64,000 bases of DNA from Symbiodinium sp. CCMP2592 (GCA_905221615.1 CAJNDT010005312.1:331001-395000); one strand, 5' to 3'; counted from the first letter of the stretch, positions 42,533 to 54,138 are shown. Notes: generated by a model not told the origin, from the letters alone. Program-made: numbers and translations.

Positions 42533-43197
42533 GCGCATCCCTGCTAGGCGCCCGGGCAGTCCATCGACACCCTTGGCGCTGCAGGCGCATCTCCCTCAAC
42601 CCTCAACTGTATGAGCTAAGGTTTAGAGCTCTAGGTTTTATAATGGCGTTAAGCAAAGAAGGAAATTGGAGAAGTAAGGATGAGGGTTAAGGGCAGAGGA
42701 GAATGCCGTGTTGGGAGGACGAGGCCGCTGGACCCACTGCCTCAAAATCACATCACAATCATCAGGGTCAAAACACGAGACAACCTCACGTACCCACAGC
42801 TGAGATAATCCAAGCGCCAAATGAACACGCGGCTTGGTCTCAGTCTGCGTCAGTCTGCATGGTCTCGAATGCAACTGCAATCACGTAACATCAGCACAAA
42901 CACGTAGGATTTGAATGCAAGAACCAGGTCGAGGTGCACAGTTGGCCAGTTATTATTTCTCAGTTCTCAGTAACACACCTATAGCCTATAGTCTCTTTTC
43001 GTTTAAACAGATTTTTGTTTTATCTTGGATCCGGTAAAGTAGCCTCAAGAAAGAAGTAGTTTCCATGGAGACGATATGTAGGAATCTTGCAAACACTCCC
43101 AAACCCTGCGCCCCGAGGCTTCTCTCCCTTTGTTTTCATCCCGATGCACTCCGGTCCACGTTTCCATAAAACCCTCAAGCCCTTCAGCTCCACAAAG

Positions 43198-43297
43198 GCT
43201 TCATGTACCTTTGTAGTAGATACTTAAGCCTTAAAGGGGTCCCTACATAGGTACGTTAAGGCCTAAGTATCTACACTAGCTATATGGGTACATGGAG
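43198..43297. repeat. Foldback element, family F12
   Basis: GGCTTCATGTACC inverted as GGGTACATGGAGCC, inner arms AGTAGATACTTAAGCC and GGCCTAAGTATCTACA. Confidence 0.88.
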
Positions 43298-43544
43298 CCC
43301 TTCAGCTCTAAAGCCCTAACACCCCAAACCCCAAAAGCCTGAAGCCATAAAGCCCCCCACACGCTAAACGCCTAAACCGAAACCCATCACCCTCCAGGGT
43401 TTACCTTAGCCCCAAGTAACCCACCTTTTTAAGGACTTATATAAAAGAAATTCTACTAGGGAACCCTAAAAGGAAGGTTCCTTAGGGTCCAGGTAGGGTT
43501 TAGGGAAGACCTAAACTTAGACTTAAACCCCCTAAACCTGCCAG

Positions 43545-43616
43545 GTCTGGTGTCCCAGCCGTCAGGAGCACGTGGCCTTTCAGCCAAAGGCCCCGAACGC
43601 ATGGACCCTGCTTGTC
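43545..43616 (+). CDS. Candidate exon, unknown product
   Basis: Acceptor CTAAACCTGCCAG/G, donor GTC/GTAGTA, 72 nt, phase 0 on both sides. Frame VWCPSRQEHVAFQPKAPNAW TLLV. Confidence 0.48.
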
Positions 43617-44059
43617 GTAGTATAGGGCTCAGGGGTTTAGGGTTTAGGTTTGCTGAATGTTTTGCAATACTATGTTTATTGTATTGCTATTCCTTACAGG
43701 TTCGATTTATGAAGAGTCTAACATGGGGGCCTGCTGAATACGTAATTAAACAACAGTATACACTAATATGGCCTTAGTTGTAATATCGGGCGTGGGTGGG
43801 GGAGGGGTGCTGAATAATTAGTAATAGTCTGTCATAGTATTGCTTGGGGCTCCAATTATGAGTTGACCTTGACAACTGGATGCACTGTCACCCAAAGCAA
43901 AATGTTAGATGCGGGCATACGCAATAGGAACTATCAAAAACCCCAAACCCTACACGCTAAACCCTCAAGCCCAAACTCTAAACCTCAAACCCGGTATACC
44001 TAAACGAGCAAGCTTTCCAGGCCAGGCTCTGTTAAAGGGCCCTTGTCCTGGTACAGGGA

Positions 44060-44275
44060 CAAGCTTCGGCTCCCCCTAAACCATCAACCCTACTAAAATC
44101 CAAAACCCTAAACCCTGAAATCTTGACAAAAATAAAACTCTAAAGCCCTAACACCCTAAACCCTGAAATCCTAACGATAAATGAACCCTGAAGATCTAAA
44201 ATCCTTAAACTCTAAACCTCGAATCCGGTATACTAAAAGGCCCAGGCGCTCCAACCCCTAAAGCCCCAAACCCAG
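44060..44275 (-). repeat. Telomere-like DNA, CCCTAAA orientation
   Basis: Degenerate CCCTAAACCCTGAAATCC units in tandem (about 55-bp higher-order period), followed after the next exon by TTTAGGG-type DNA from 44350 to about 44700. Confidence 0.75.
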
Positions 44276-44355
44276 CTTTCGCTCCGAGCTTCCGGGGGAG
44301 GAAGCCTCGGTACCGGCCATGTGTCTGCTTCCCGAGGCCTTCCGAAACAGGGAGG
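44276..44355 (+). CDS. Candidate exon, unknown product
   Basis: Acceptor CCCAAACCCAG, frame FRSELPGEEASVPAMCLLPE AFRN, possible donor GTTTAG after GGAGG. Sits exactly at the switch between opposite telomere-like orientations. Confidence 0.4.
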
Positions 44356-45093
44356 GTTTAGGGGTTTAGGTGTAGGGCTTTAGGGGTTTAGGGAGATCAT
44401 GGGCTCCAGAAGTAAGGGCTTAGAGTTTAAGGGTTTAGGGTCTAGAGGGTCTTGCTTGCGGGGTTCTTTGGGTCACTGGGGCGGCTCTTTCTGTTTGACT
44501 CAGCGTTTAAGGGTTTAGGATGTCGGGTATAGTTTCCTTTAACGGGATCTATAGGGGTTCCTAAGGGGTTTAGGGTTCAGGGTGTAGTGTCTTAATATAG
44601 TATCGGCGGCCCAACAAATTGGAGTCCCTTTGGGTTTCGGGTTAAGGGGTTTAGCGTTCAGGGTTTAGTGTCTAGGGTTTTAATATGGTATAGGGGCGTG
44701 AATCACCAATAGTATTTTTGGGGTTCCTTATTCTGATTTTTTGACGGGGTGGAGGGGGGGTATCAGGGTCGGGGTTAAGGGCTTAGAGGGTTCATTGCGT
44801 AGGGTTGACAGGCTGTTGTTTGGCCGGTTTTTTGGGTTTCTAGGATTCCGGATTTAAGGTGTGCGGGTTCCAGTTGTCAGTGTGTCTTCTCCGTCTGTTG
44901 TGGGTGTCTTCCATCGCTTAGTGAGTTGTTCCTAGGTAGATCATTGGCGCTGCTTTCCAGGGATCTCGGACTCAGATTCGGTGAACCCTGAGCCGTAAAC
45001 CGTAGACCGTTACACCCTGAACCTGAAGCCCGACAATCCTGAACGCCTTACTACACCCTAAACCATGTTCGTCCTTACGGAGCTTGCCTGAAC

Positions 45094-45213
45094 ATGAGCC
45101 TGGGCTCAGGGTGCAGTGGACGACTGCTTGCTCTCTTGGGAAGCCATCGCCGAGTTTACTCTTCAAGGCATGAAGAGCTTCGTCGGGGCTCTAATGGTTT
45201 CCGCAATGAATTT
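45094..45213 (+). CDS. Candidate first exon, Arg-rich presequence-like
   Basis: ATG at 45094, 40 codons, then donor TTT/GTAAGG. MSLGSGCSGRLLALLGSHRR then VYSSRHEELRRGSNGFRNEF. Arg/Ser/Leu-rich without early acidic residues, like a mitochondrial targeting sequence. Confidence 0.42.
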
Positions 45214-45372
45214 GTAAGGTATATGGATTTCGGGTTTGGGGGCCTAGAGGGGTCAATTTACAACCCTGGTTCAAGAATTACCTGTCTTTCACTTTGTTAC
45301 TAGTAAGTTCGCCTGTCCTTCAGGTTCACATTAGTAGGATCCTGATGTAAGCCTTTCATGAACCAAGGGCAG

Positions 45373-45611
45373 GGGTCTTAATCTGCATTGTTTGGACGGC
45401 CCTGCTGGAACGATTGTTGCTATCACAGATGTTGCTATTATTGATCTTATGGTTGCCAGTTCTTCTTTCGTTTCTCTACACTACGAGGAAAGTTCGGGGA
45501 CGTCGGACGGCAGTTCGATTTGCAAAGCAGAAAAATCAGAAGCTCCAAAAGCGCCATACCATGACCTTCCTGGAAAGGCCTATGCCGCAAACCCAGACCC
45601 AACTTAAATGA
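45373..45611 (+). CDS. Candidate terminal exon with a membrane segment
   Basis: Acceptor AAGGGCAG/G or CCAAG/GGC, then VLICIVWTALLERLLLSQML and LLLILWLPVLLSFLYTTRK, a helix long enough to span a membrane, followed by a basic tail (RRTAVRFAKQKNQKLQKR) and TGA at 45609. With the exon at 45094 this would make a small organelle membrane protein; the connection is inferred. Confidence 0.4.
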
Positions 45612-45700
45612 CGAGAATCATCCAGCAAAGACTGTTGGCCTTTCCTGGCCGCGCGAGTCCCCGGCGCTGAAGCCCCAACCCTAAACCCGTCTGACTATGC

Positions 45701-45802
45701 GGGAGTTTCCGAAAATCGGAGACCCTAATATAGTACCCTAAATAGTAGGATCCTTATGATAAGGACCCCAAAATAAGGTACTCCGAATTTTTGGAAACTC
45801 CC
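45701..45802. repeat. Foldback element, family F4
   Basis: GGGAGTTTCCGAAAATCGG against CCGAATTTTTGGAAACTCCC with GGACCCCA and TAGTACCCTA inner segments. Confidence 0.88.
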
Positions 45803-45899
45803 AAATCTGAAAAACCTCAGCCAGTGGAACCCTGAAGAGCCCTCGGAAGCTTCACAGAACTCTTACGAAATCTTGTAGACGTGGTTCGCAAGTATTAAA

Positions 45900-46470
45900 C
45901 CTGTCAGAAAGACCCTAACCCCCAAACACAGACAGAACCGGTACCCCAAACCCCAAATTAAAAACTAAACCCTTTAGAATCGGTACCCTTCGAGCCTTTT
46001 AAACCGTTTGCAAAGAATCTGGGAGGCGGCCACTGGATCTTCCAGCGCCTGCGAGCCGACAAGGCCCAAGACTGTACTGCTCTTAGGATATTAGGAGCTA
46101 CGTCATGTTCTTCTTATAGTTTATTTTTCTGATGATAAAACTTACGGGGATTGAGAAGGGTGTTACGTTTATTCTGGCGAAAAAGGGCGGCTAAGAAGAC
46201 TTGGGTTTGACGTTTCGTGGTTTAGGGCCTTGTGGTGTTAGGGGGTGTAGGGGTTGAGGGTTCCATGGCTGAGCGTTTAGGGGTTTAGGGCCTTTAGGGT
46301 TTCGGGGTTTAGGGTTGAGGGCCTTTAGGGTTTGGGGGGTTGAGGGCCTTGAGGGTTGAGGGTTTGCTTCTAGCGAGAGTTCATGCCAAGGCGCAGTCAA
46401 ATCTTGGAATCTGCCAGCGCTTCATCCCAATGTATTGTTCCAATCATCCCAGCCACCCCTGAGACCGGTG
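45900..46470. other. No gene seen
   Basis: Degenerate telomere-like motifs: C orientation near 45930-45990, G orientation at 46220-46370. Confidence 0.5.
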
Positions 46471-46481
46471 GAGTCCCCAAA

Positions 46482-46610
46482 AGACTTCACTTAGTAGCTG
46501 AGTTGATACCCTTTAATTAATTTTTGGGGGTTTATAGTACCCTACCACAACAGGAAAGGTTACCCGTTTTTTGGGGATAGGGTACGCAGCACCTAAGAGG
46601 TGAAGTCCCC
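46482..46610. repeat. Foldback element, family F16
   Basis: GACTTCACTTAGTAGCTGAG and GCACCTAAGAGGTGAAGTCC pair, with GATACCC and GGGTACGC inside. The related element at 47652-47775 shares AGTAGCTAAGTAGGTAACC. Confidence 0.75.
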
Positions 46611-46762
46611 AACAGCCTGCAGGTGCATGCGAACACTGCTGAAACCATTTCCTCCATCCTCGAGCTGGCGAAATCGCCGATCACCCCGGAGGACTGAGCA
46701 GGGGTCTGTTGTTACTACGTAACTACCATATATAAATAGCACTACCACGACCATTCTTGCTT

Positions 46763-46763
<1 letters not shown>

Positions 46764-46854
<91 letters not shown>

Positions 46855-46975
46855 GCCACTACCACTGCCACTACCACTACCACTCCTCCTACTCCTACTC
46901 CTACTCCTACTCCTACTCCTATTATTATTACTACTACTACTCCTACTGCTGCTGCTGCTGCTGCTGCCGCTGGCT
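46764..46975. repeat. Compound triplet microsatellite (TAC/CAC/TCC/CTG)
   Basis: About 90 bp of pure CTA followed by mixed triplets. Poly-Ser, -Val and -Leu frames over it are artefacts. Confidence 0.95.
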
Positions 46976-47197
46976 GCTGCTTCGCCTCCAACTGCTGGCA
47001 TGAACCTTTTTGTGTCGACCATAACACAGAGAGGAGTTTGGGCTTCGAGTTGTTTCGATCTGGTCATTCTCGTCCAAGCTGTATATTCATCTCGCTACGG
47101 AGGGTAGTTGAAAGTTGGGAACATGAGGATGGACCGTTCGAGGCAAATGCTACTGTAGCTTTAGGAAAGTATCTCTGAGCCTCATATCATATGGACA

Positions 47198-47258
47198 GTT
47201 CTCTAGGGAAGGAACCCTTATAAAACCGACCCCAAAAGGGACGCTAATTTAGAGAACT
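47198..47258. repeat. Short foldback, AGTTCTCTA arms
   Basis: AGTTCTCTA at 47198 and TAGAGAACT at 47250, with GGAACCC and GGGACGC inside. Similar pieces at 6000-6028 and 8255. The interval 47260-49780 has no gene I can support; 49400-49495 reads GPTVLDVGAGRLADVQLAVA and might be an exon. Confidence 0.65.
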
Positions 47259-49779
47259 ACCCCCATGGAAACCCCCTATGGAGCCCGTCTCCCTCATCCT
47301 CCGAGGACTTGGTTGCATCGTGCCGGAGCTTGCCCAGAAAAGAAGTAGAGCCGCCGGCTCAAGCTAGCGTTCCTTTGAAGGGTTCTGCAAGGGTTACTGT
47401 AAGGGACCTCTGTAAGGGTACCATAAATGGTTCTATAAGAGGTACTGTAAGGGATTTATAAGGGTGCCATAAATGGTTCTATAAGGGTTACTATAAGGGT
47501 GCCATAAATTAGGGGGTCTTGGATTTAGCCTGACAGTAGAGTCTCGCCCAAAGCCTAAGGCCCTAGATACCTCAAGTGATAAGCAACTGCCAATGCCTGA
47601 GCCGAGGATCTGTGCGGTTCAAGCGTCCAGCCCAGCTGGTAAAGCTCTAAAGAACCCCAGTAGCTAAGTAGGTAACCTTTAACCTCTTGGAGCCCCCATA
47701 ATTCTATAATCCTGCCAGAATTGAAAATAAGATTAACCTTTTTTTGGGCTAGGGTACTCAGCCCCTAAGACACCGAAAACCTAGCCTAAGCCCGAATCCT
47801 GGAGCTCCTTCTGGCCGTACCTTAGCCCCCCCAAAAGACCGACCGGCCTTTTCAACGGCATAGGGAAGGCAAAAGCAGGAACCCCGAAGAGCAGGTACTG
47901 TACTACGGTACTATCCGATATCCACATTCTACTCTCCTAAGCCTTATATACTGTACTATACTATACTGCACTATATCATACTTTACTAACACGATATCCA
48001 GGTACTACAGCCCTGTTCCCGACGACCTCCGCAGCGGACCTCAACTGCGGGCTCTCTGCGAGGCCGAGACCATTTCTGCCCTCGGAGTTTCCGTGAACGT
48101 AGGCGAAGACAGCACAAAACCAGCAAGAGTTAGAATAGAGATACTTCTACCCCTACTCGTACTGAGAGTATAGTAGCCGTAATAGTAATGCTATGTAGCA
48201 TAGGATACAACAACACAAGACCGATAAGAGTCAGAATAGAACTACGACTAACAGAAATACTAGTAGTAACAGAAACAGTAATTATTGGAAATAGTAATGA
48301 TCATGAAGAAACAGCCATAATAATGACGAAGAGCCTTAAGATGGCTCTGAAGAAAAAGGACGTTTGGCGCTTTTTGGGGTTTATGCGGCTTGCAGGGCGT
48401 TTAGGGATCAGATTCTTCAGGGCTTACAGGGTTTAACAGGGCTTAGGGCCTCAGTTTAGGGTTTGTCGAGTATAGGCTTTTACTGCTTTCCGATCTTTGA
48501 GGGTTTAGGGCTTTCAAATCCTAAACCGCAATCTCCAAGCTAGGCTGAGCTAAGTCATGATGTTTATGTTGAGGCCTTAGCATTGTTATCTGTCTTTTGG
48601 CCTCTCTGCGCCTCTCTCCCTCCCATTCGAGATGGGTCGAGGACTGTGTAGAGTGGCTCGTGTCCCTGTTGAGAGGCTCATCAGCAGGCGAAGCTGGTTC
48701 TGCAACCTGCCTGCACCCAGTTCGCCGCCTATCCACTTTGTTGCTGGGAAACACGAGTGAAAGCCTAGAGGGATTGCCCTTGAACTTTGTGTGCTCTCGC
48801 ACAGTGTAATTTAGCAGTCTGAATAAGGATTGCGAAAGCTATTCAAACATTCTTTACGTTTCTTACTGTAATCATACACATGCAGTCCGCGATATTGCCT
48901 CAGCCCTATATGAGCCCAGACTATCTGATGCTTATATACTGCACGCCCCAAAATCCAAGCCCTGTTTCTAGGCATAGGCCTCCAAGCGCGTCGCCTCTGA
49001 CAGTATTCCCTTACAGTGTCTGCAAGAAGTCTACCTTTTAAGGCCCCTGCTGCTTGCTGCAGGAGGCCTAGGCAGACCCCTGGTTTGAGGTTCCTTGAAG
49101 GGTTCCCCGAAGGACAAGGGGCTCTGTAACAGGACCCTTTCTGGTTCGGGTGTAGGGGTGTATCAACCCACAGCCCCTTCGTGTAGCATCCCGAGCATCA
49201 TCTAAACAGAGACCGGGGCGCGGTGCTCAGTAAGCACGGTCCACATCCAAGACTAAGCCTCTTCCGCCGCTTCCCTCAGCCCCGAGCACTTGTGCTGAAT
49301 CGACACTCCAAGGCCTGTTTTCACAGAGCCTCAAGCGATGAAACCTCCCTTAACGTCCCACAAAAGCCTATCCTGGAGGCAAGAAGACAAACTGGTATCC
49401 CCGAGGCATCAGGCGTTTAGCGGCCCCACCGTACTGGACGTTGGTGCCGGCCGGCTAGCAGATGTACAGCTCGCCGTCGCATGTTCGGGACTCAGTGAGT
49501 GCGATTCAGGAACTGTCCTGCGATCATGAGTTACATGTTGGCTTTTGGGGTTGAGGGCTCAGGATGTACATCGGGTTTAGCGGATGAGTCGAATCGCGCC
49601 TCTGTACAACTTTGCTGATGCCGCACAATCAGTTCAAATCCTCTGCTCTCAAGCCTTCTCTAACTCTCCATGTTCTAGGCTTGTGTTAACTGTTTATTAA
49701 AACCCTTCGACTTCACAGAAGCCTGTTATGAAGCCCGATATAGCCCTCCGTAAAGCGTTTCTGAAGTCAAGTTCCTTAG

Positions 49780-50067
49780 CAAGCGTTCTCTGCGAGAGGC
49801 GGCACCGTAAAGGAGCTCGTGGCCGTCGATCGCGACGTCGAGGCAGAGGTTTATCTAACCGTTGATATTGGGGGAGCTCAGGAGCCAGTACTGATGATAG
49901 TCCCTATTAATAAGGAGCTAAAGAGCCACGGGAACCCCCAAGACCAATGGTTAGTTGTTTCTGCATCAAAGAAGAGACGATACGAATGTCCTGAGTTCGC
50001 ACATGAGGGTCTCATAGGCCTGGGTGTCGTTATGAGCTTTGTATCAGGTTTGATGAGCACTTTGTAG
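49780..50067 (+). CDS. Candidate 3' exon, unknown product
   Basis: Acceptor CAAGTTCCTTAG, then QAFSARGGTVKELVAVDRDV, EAEVYLTVDIGGAQEPVLMI, VPINKELKSHGNPQDQWLVV and SASKKRRYECPEF to TAG at 50065. Alternating hydrophobic residues suggest a beta-rich domain. The coding part may end earlier, since GLGVVMSFVSGL near the stop looks less protein-like. An F13 foldback starts 5 bp after the stop. Confidence 0.45.
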   Translation, partial: QAFSARGGTVKELVAVDRDVEAEVYLTVDIGGAQEPVLMIVPINKELKSHGNPQDQWLVVSASKKRRYECPEFAHEGLIGLGVVMSFVSGLMSTL

Positions 50068-50071
50068 CATA

Positions 50072-50179
50072 ACGTAGGAATCTGATTAAGAAACCTTGGG
50101 GCGTTATTAGGGTTCCTTATATGGATCCTACTATTTTGGGGGTTGTAGGCCCAGGGTTTCTTAATAACGTTCCTACATT
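50072..50179. repeat. Foldback element, family F13
   Basis: ACGTAGGAATCTGATTAAGA and TCTTAATAACGTTCCTACAT pair at the ends; inner GGCGTTATTAGGG. Confidence 0.85.
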
Positions 50180-50730
50180 TGCGTTGAAACCATCTACTTG
50201 AGGCTACTTGGAAATAGCTCTTGTGGAAATCGTGTGTTAGTTTTTGGGTACTATAATCTGTAAGGAACAGCCAGAATTGTTGAATTTCTTCCAAGTTCAG
50301 TATAGTCTTTACTATCATACAAAACCGTACGGTGCAGGGTTCAGGGCTTTCAACACTTGAGTCTACTTCTAAAGGCCCTTACATCAACTCATAAGCCCCA
50401 CACCCCCTTCCCACCCTCAAGCAAACGAAAATTTCCCTTCCTCGCTTGTCTCTTCGCAAGATACGAGTTGTTCTCTCAAACACAGCATAGGTTCCAGGGC
50501 GGCTCGGTGGACATCAGATAAGTGTCATCGGAGCCATCATGTAAGAAATGACCTTCTTATTGGCATGTCAGTATATAGATGAAATTGCATGCTCATCCGG
50601 AGCATCACTGTGGCAATGCCGCATACTGCCCTTAAAGAACTGCCCAACCCTGGCGGCTGGAAGGCGCTGACGCACGGCGTTACCAGGCGCGTGAAAGCCT
50701 ATTCCCTGGGGACTTGCGGATATAAATCAG

Positions 50731-50840
50731 GGACCCAAAAAGCACAGTTATAGGGATATCCCTACCTTATGAGGCTTCATTATACGGGGATGTATATGGG
50801 ATATCCCTATCTTTATTTTTGCTTATGTGCTTTTGGGGGG
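50731..50840. repeat. Foldback element, family F11
   Basis: GGGACCCAAAAAGCACA and TGTGCTTTTGGGGGGCCC at the ends, with palindromic GGGATATCCC in each arm. Intact counterpart of the disrupted copy near 9285-9487. Confidence 0.85.
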
Positions 50841-51199
50841 CCCTACTACAACTAAGAAGCCTGGGGCTTGGAGTTTGCTTGAATAGCTTCAGATTGGCTT
50901 CTACGTACTAAATATGGATTGCCAAATTCGATTTTATGGGTGTTGTTTTTGGATCAACATGTAGTAAAGACTTGATTCTATGGGCTTATTCTACAGTGTA
51001 CTAAAAACTGGATGTGATGGGTTGAGGTTTACGGCGTTTGTGCTGTGCTCCGTTGACGAAGCTGGGGGCCCCCAGATACGAAAAAGAGACCGTCGCCGAT
51101 CGCGGCGGTCCGATTTTGCAGAACCCAAGAACCCCCGGTCCACGCCACAGAGCCTTGAAACCTGAACCCCAACTTTAAGCCGCTAACACCCAAAAACCA

Positions 51200-51275
51200 T
51201 TATCTGAAACCCTAAACCCTAAACCAAAACCCTAAACCCTAAACCCTAAACCAAAACCCTAAACCCTAAACCCCA
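51200..51275 (-). repeat. Telomere-like block, CCCTAAA orientation
   Basis: CCCTAAACCCTAAACC units with a recurring AAACCAAAACC variant. Confidence 0.88.
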
Positions 51276-51734
51276 AAACTTTGAAACAGCAAGCCATATT
51301 CCTGCAGGCTGGAGCTCTGGGCGGAAAGGGAGAAGTGCATCGTGTACACCAGCCGAAGAGTGTAGCTCGGCCAACCAGGCGTTCTCTCTTTGGGTTTAGG
51401 GTCTTAGGGTTCTTCCAAAGAGTTCCCGAAGAACAGGAGAGACAGAGACACTACTGAGGGTCTGCATATCTCCGGTGCATTTCGCCCCGAAGCCTTGTTC
51501 TGAGTATTCAGTCCCCTCTACTTATGTTGAGTATTCGGTCCCGTCTACTGAGGATTGCTCTCGGCTCGGATCATCAGGCTAGCTTTACATAATCCTGCCA
51601 TCATTGAAAAGGTTCCCCTTTTTTGGGCTAGGGTATTCATCCCCAACCCTGAACCCTAAGCCCTAAACCCCTAAACCCTTCAAGGAATTCCATGTGACCA
51701 GGCCTCATAAAACTTTAAACCCTTAACCCTAAAC

Positions 51735-51990
51735 CCCTAAGAAGAGAAGCAAGCAACATGTTCCCTAAACCCTAAGCCCCTAAGCTCCAACCCTTCAACC
51801 CCAAACCCTAAACACCTAAGGAGACAAGCAGGCAACATATTCTCTAAACTCTGAGCCCCAAACCCTAAACCCTAACCCTTAAACCCCAAACCCTCAAACC
51901 CTAAGAAGAGAAGCAGGCAACATGTTCCCTAAACCCCAAACCCCAAACCCTCAAGCCTAAACCCTAAACCCTAAACCCCTAAGAACAAGA
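51735..51990. repeat. Tandem repeat of about 80 bp built on telomere-like DNA
   Basis: Three to four copies: AGAAGCAAGCAACATG, AGACAAGCAGGCAACAT and AGAAGCAGGCAACATG each followed by TTCCCTAAACCC-type sequence, spaced about 80 bp. Confidence 0.85.
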
Positions 51991-52004
51991 GCAGTCAATA
52001 GCAG

Positions 52005-52140
52005 ACCTAATGTAGGGGCGTTAATTATTAAATAATTAGAACAGGGTTTGGGGGGTATATTATAATAAAAATGTAATAAGGAGCCCCCAAAACCCTATTC
52101 TACTTCTTAAGGCCCCTATATCATAGAACCCTACTATTCC
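52005..52140. repeat. Foldback element, family F5
   Basis: TAATGTAGGGGCGTTAATTA and CTTAAGGCCCCTATATCA with inner GGGTTTGGGGGG and CCCCCAAAACCC. A second F5-like half (AATTCTTAAGGCCCCTA) ends at about 52280. Confidence 0.7.
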
Positions 52141-52291
52141 CCTATAGACCCCTTTAAAATGAACCCTTTGAAATGGAACCCTAGTCTAATTCTTAAGGCC
52201 TCTACCCTACTATAGATCCCTTATAAATCCCTTTTAAAGGACCCTTTAAGGGAACCCTTTTCTAATTCTTAAGGCCCCTACGTCATCCCAG

Positions 52292-52380
52292 GCGCCTTGA
52301 GGCTGCACCCCGCCCAAAGCTTCCGCGCGACGTGCTGCGGCCGGAGCTGCACGGCCCTGGAGACCTCTTCGGGGCTTTAC
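52292..52380 (+). CDS. Candidate exon with strong splice sites
   Basis: Acceptor CGTCATCCCAG/G and donor TTAC/GTAGGG. Frame RLEAAPRPKLPRDVLRPELH then GPGDLFGAL. The end of an F5-type arm lies only about 11 bp before the acceptor. Confidence 0.52.
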
Positions 52381-52858
52381 GTAGGGGCTTTAGGGGTTTG
52401 AAATAGGTCTTAGAGTTTAGGTGGGGATTTAGGGTGTAAGATTCAGGATTCTACGACTTTTGGTTCAGGGTGTTAGGGTTTAATGTATGCTAGGTTGAGA
52501 CGAGACGATGGATTCGGGCTTTCGGGCTTTGGCGTTGAGAGCTTCAGGGTGTTTTGGAGCGAATTGGAATACATCCCCTTCCTTCATGAATCTCACAGGA
52601 TTTCTCATCAATCCTGGTTACGGGAGGGTTTTGTTCTTCCGGGGTCTGCCTGACTTGACGTGGGAAGCGCAATAAAAGGAGTCGCAGAATTATGAAGGTC
52701 CGCTGAAGGACATCAGCCCCAACAGTAAACCTGGGCTGCTCACAAGTCCTTCTGCCGCAACTTTGCTCATAAACTAGGTTGCCCCCGGTAGTCAGTCAGA
52801 TTCTTCATAAACACTTACAATTTTAGTACATGGTACCCTATAGTGTTTAGAGATGCCC

Positions 52859-52964
52859 ATGCTGTTGATGGTCAAAATCCTGCATTGCCCATTATCGGGA
52901 ATATACCATAGTTCCCATAGTTTAGAGTCCTTAGAGTCATGCAGGATTTTGTCCATCAGCAGTA
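52859..52964. repeat. Foldback element, family F3
   Basis: ATGCTGTTGATGGTCAAAAT and ATTTTGTCCATCAGCAGTAT pair; 30 bp from the next foldback. Confidence 0.88.
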
Positions 52965-52993
52965 TCAAGCAAAACCCTAAAGCCTAAACTGAT

Positions 52994-53114
52994 GGGAGGC
53001 CAAACAAAGGGGGGTTTAAGATTCTTGGGGTAGGGATTCCTTAAACATGAACCCTATTGTGGGAACCCTATTCCCTACTAAACCCCTATAGGCTAAAACC
53101 CCTTTTGGCCTCCT
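52994..53114. repeat. Foldback element, family F9
   Basis: GGGAGGCCAAACAAAGGGG and CCCCTTTTGGCCTCCT at the ends, with TAGGGATTCC and GGAACCCTA inside. Ends 16 bp before the acceptor of the next candidate exon. Confidence 0.88.
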
Positions 53115-53130
53115 ATGATAAACCCCCAAG

Positions 53131-53237
53131 ACGAAGTCGGGCCTTGCCTTTCCGAGGCTCCTGGTGAGGCCCGTGGTCGCAGATCTTCAGAGAGACGCAG
53201 CGCTGAACGTCCTGGGAGGCTCACGGTTACAAAGGAG
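53131..53237 (+). CDS. Candidate exon, unknown product
   Basis: Acceptor ATAAACCCCCAAG, donor GGAG/GTAAGG. Frame TKSGLAFPRLLVRPVVADLQ then RDAALNVLGGSRLQR. The donor is near-perfect; the acceptor lacks a pyrimidine tract. Confidence 0.5.
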
Positions 53238-53369
53238 GTAAGGCGATTTGAGGTTTGGGGTTGAGGTAAGGCGATTTCATGTATTGGTGTATGTATATGT
53301 ATATGCCTGTATTTGAATTTATGTATTTACTTGCTACTCACTCATTGACTCATCTTTTAAACAAGCATG

Positions 53370-53400
<31 letters not shown>

Positions 53401-53440
53401 GTATATACATATACATATATATATATATGTGTATGTATAT
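53370..53440. repeat. (TA)n microsatellite
   Basis: TATATA runs with TGTATATACATA interruptions. Confidence 0.9.
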
Positions 53441-53584
53441 TGATGTTTCTTACATCCATTGCAGCCTAAGCACCTGACTGTTTGTCGTACACCCACTTGC
53501 TTTCTGGGCCTGCAAATTGGAATCTCTCCATTACAACTCTGATCCCATCTTGTAAACATGCACCCGACTCGTAGGATGTAGCAA

Positions 53585-54045
53585 CCCCTAAACCCTAAAA
53601 ACCCTAAACCCCTAAACCCTAAACCCTGAACCCCTAAACCCTAAACCCTAAACCCATGCATGTTGCCATAAGTCCGGTGAATATCTGGGAATTTCCTTGG
53701 GCACCGGATATGATCTCGGCATCTACTGCTGCTTCAACCTGCTACTCAGCCTACACCCTGTAAGCCCTCAGCTCCCTAAACCCTGTCCCTGTGCCCTAAA
53801 CTGCAGGACTCTTAAAGCCCTAAGCCTACTAAATTCTATCCCTAGGCCCGAAACCCCAAACTGCAGAACTCTAAAGGCGCTAAACCATATCCATAAATCG
53901 TTTACCGTTAAACTCTAGAGGCCCTAAACCCTAAGCCCTATCCCTATAAACCCTAAGCCGTAGAGCTCTAAAAGCCCCAAACGTGAAGGCATGCCCTAAA
54001 CCATATCCCTAACCCGTAAACCGCGAAACTCTAGAGGCCCTAAAT
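53585..54045 (-). repeat. Telomere-like DNA, CCCTAAA orientation
   Basis: 53585-53655 is nearly pure CCCTAAA/CCCCTAAA. 53760-54045 is degenerate with a recurring CTGCAGAACTCTAAAGGC-type unit. Confidence 0.8.
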
Positions 54046-54138
54046 GGGGGTTTCCGAAAATAGGGGACCCTAATATAGTACCCTAAATAGTAGGATCCTT
54101 ATTATAAGAGCCCCCAAATTAGGTACCCCCAATTTTGA
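54046..54138. repeat. Foldback element, family F4
   Basis: GGGGGTTTCCGAAAATAGGG on the left, CCCCCAATTTTGAAGGC on the right, with the family's internal TAGTACCCTAAATAGTAGG. Confidence 0.85.

Noticed and set aside
46593..47107. Poly-Val, poly-Ser and poly-Leu frames
   Set aside because: Triplet microsatellite artefacts.
49405..49495. Methyltransferase-like VLDVGAG motif
   Set aside because: Seven residues that resemble motif I, with nothing else of the domain in sight.
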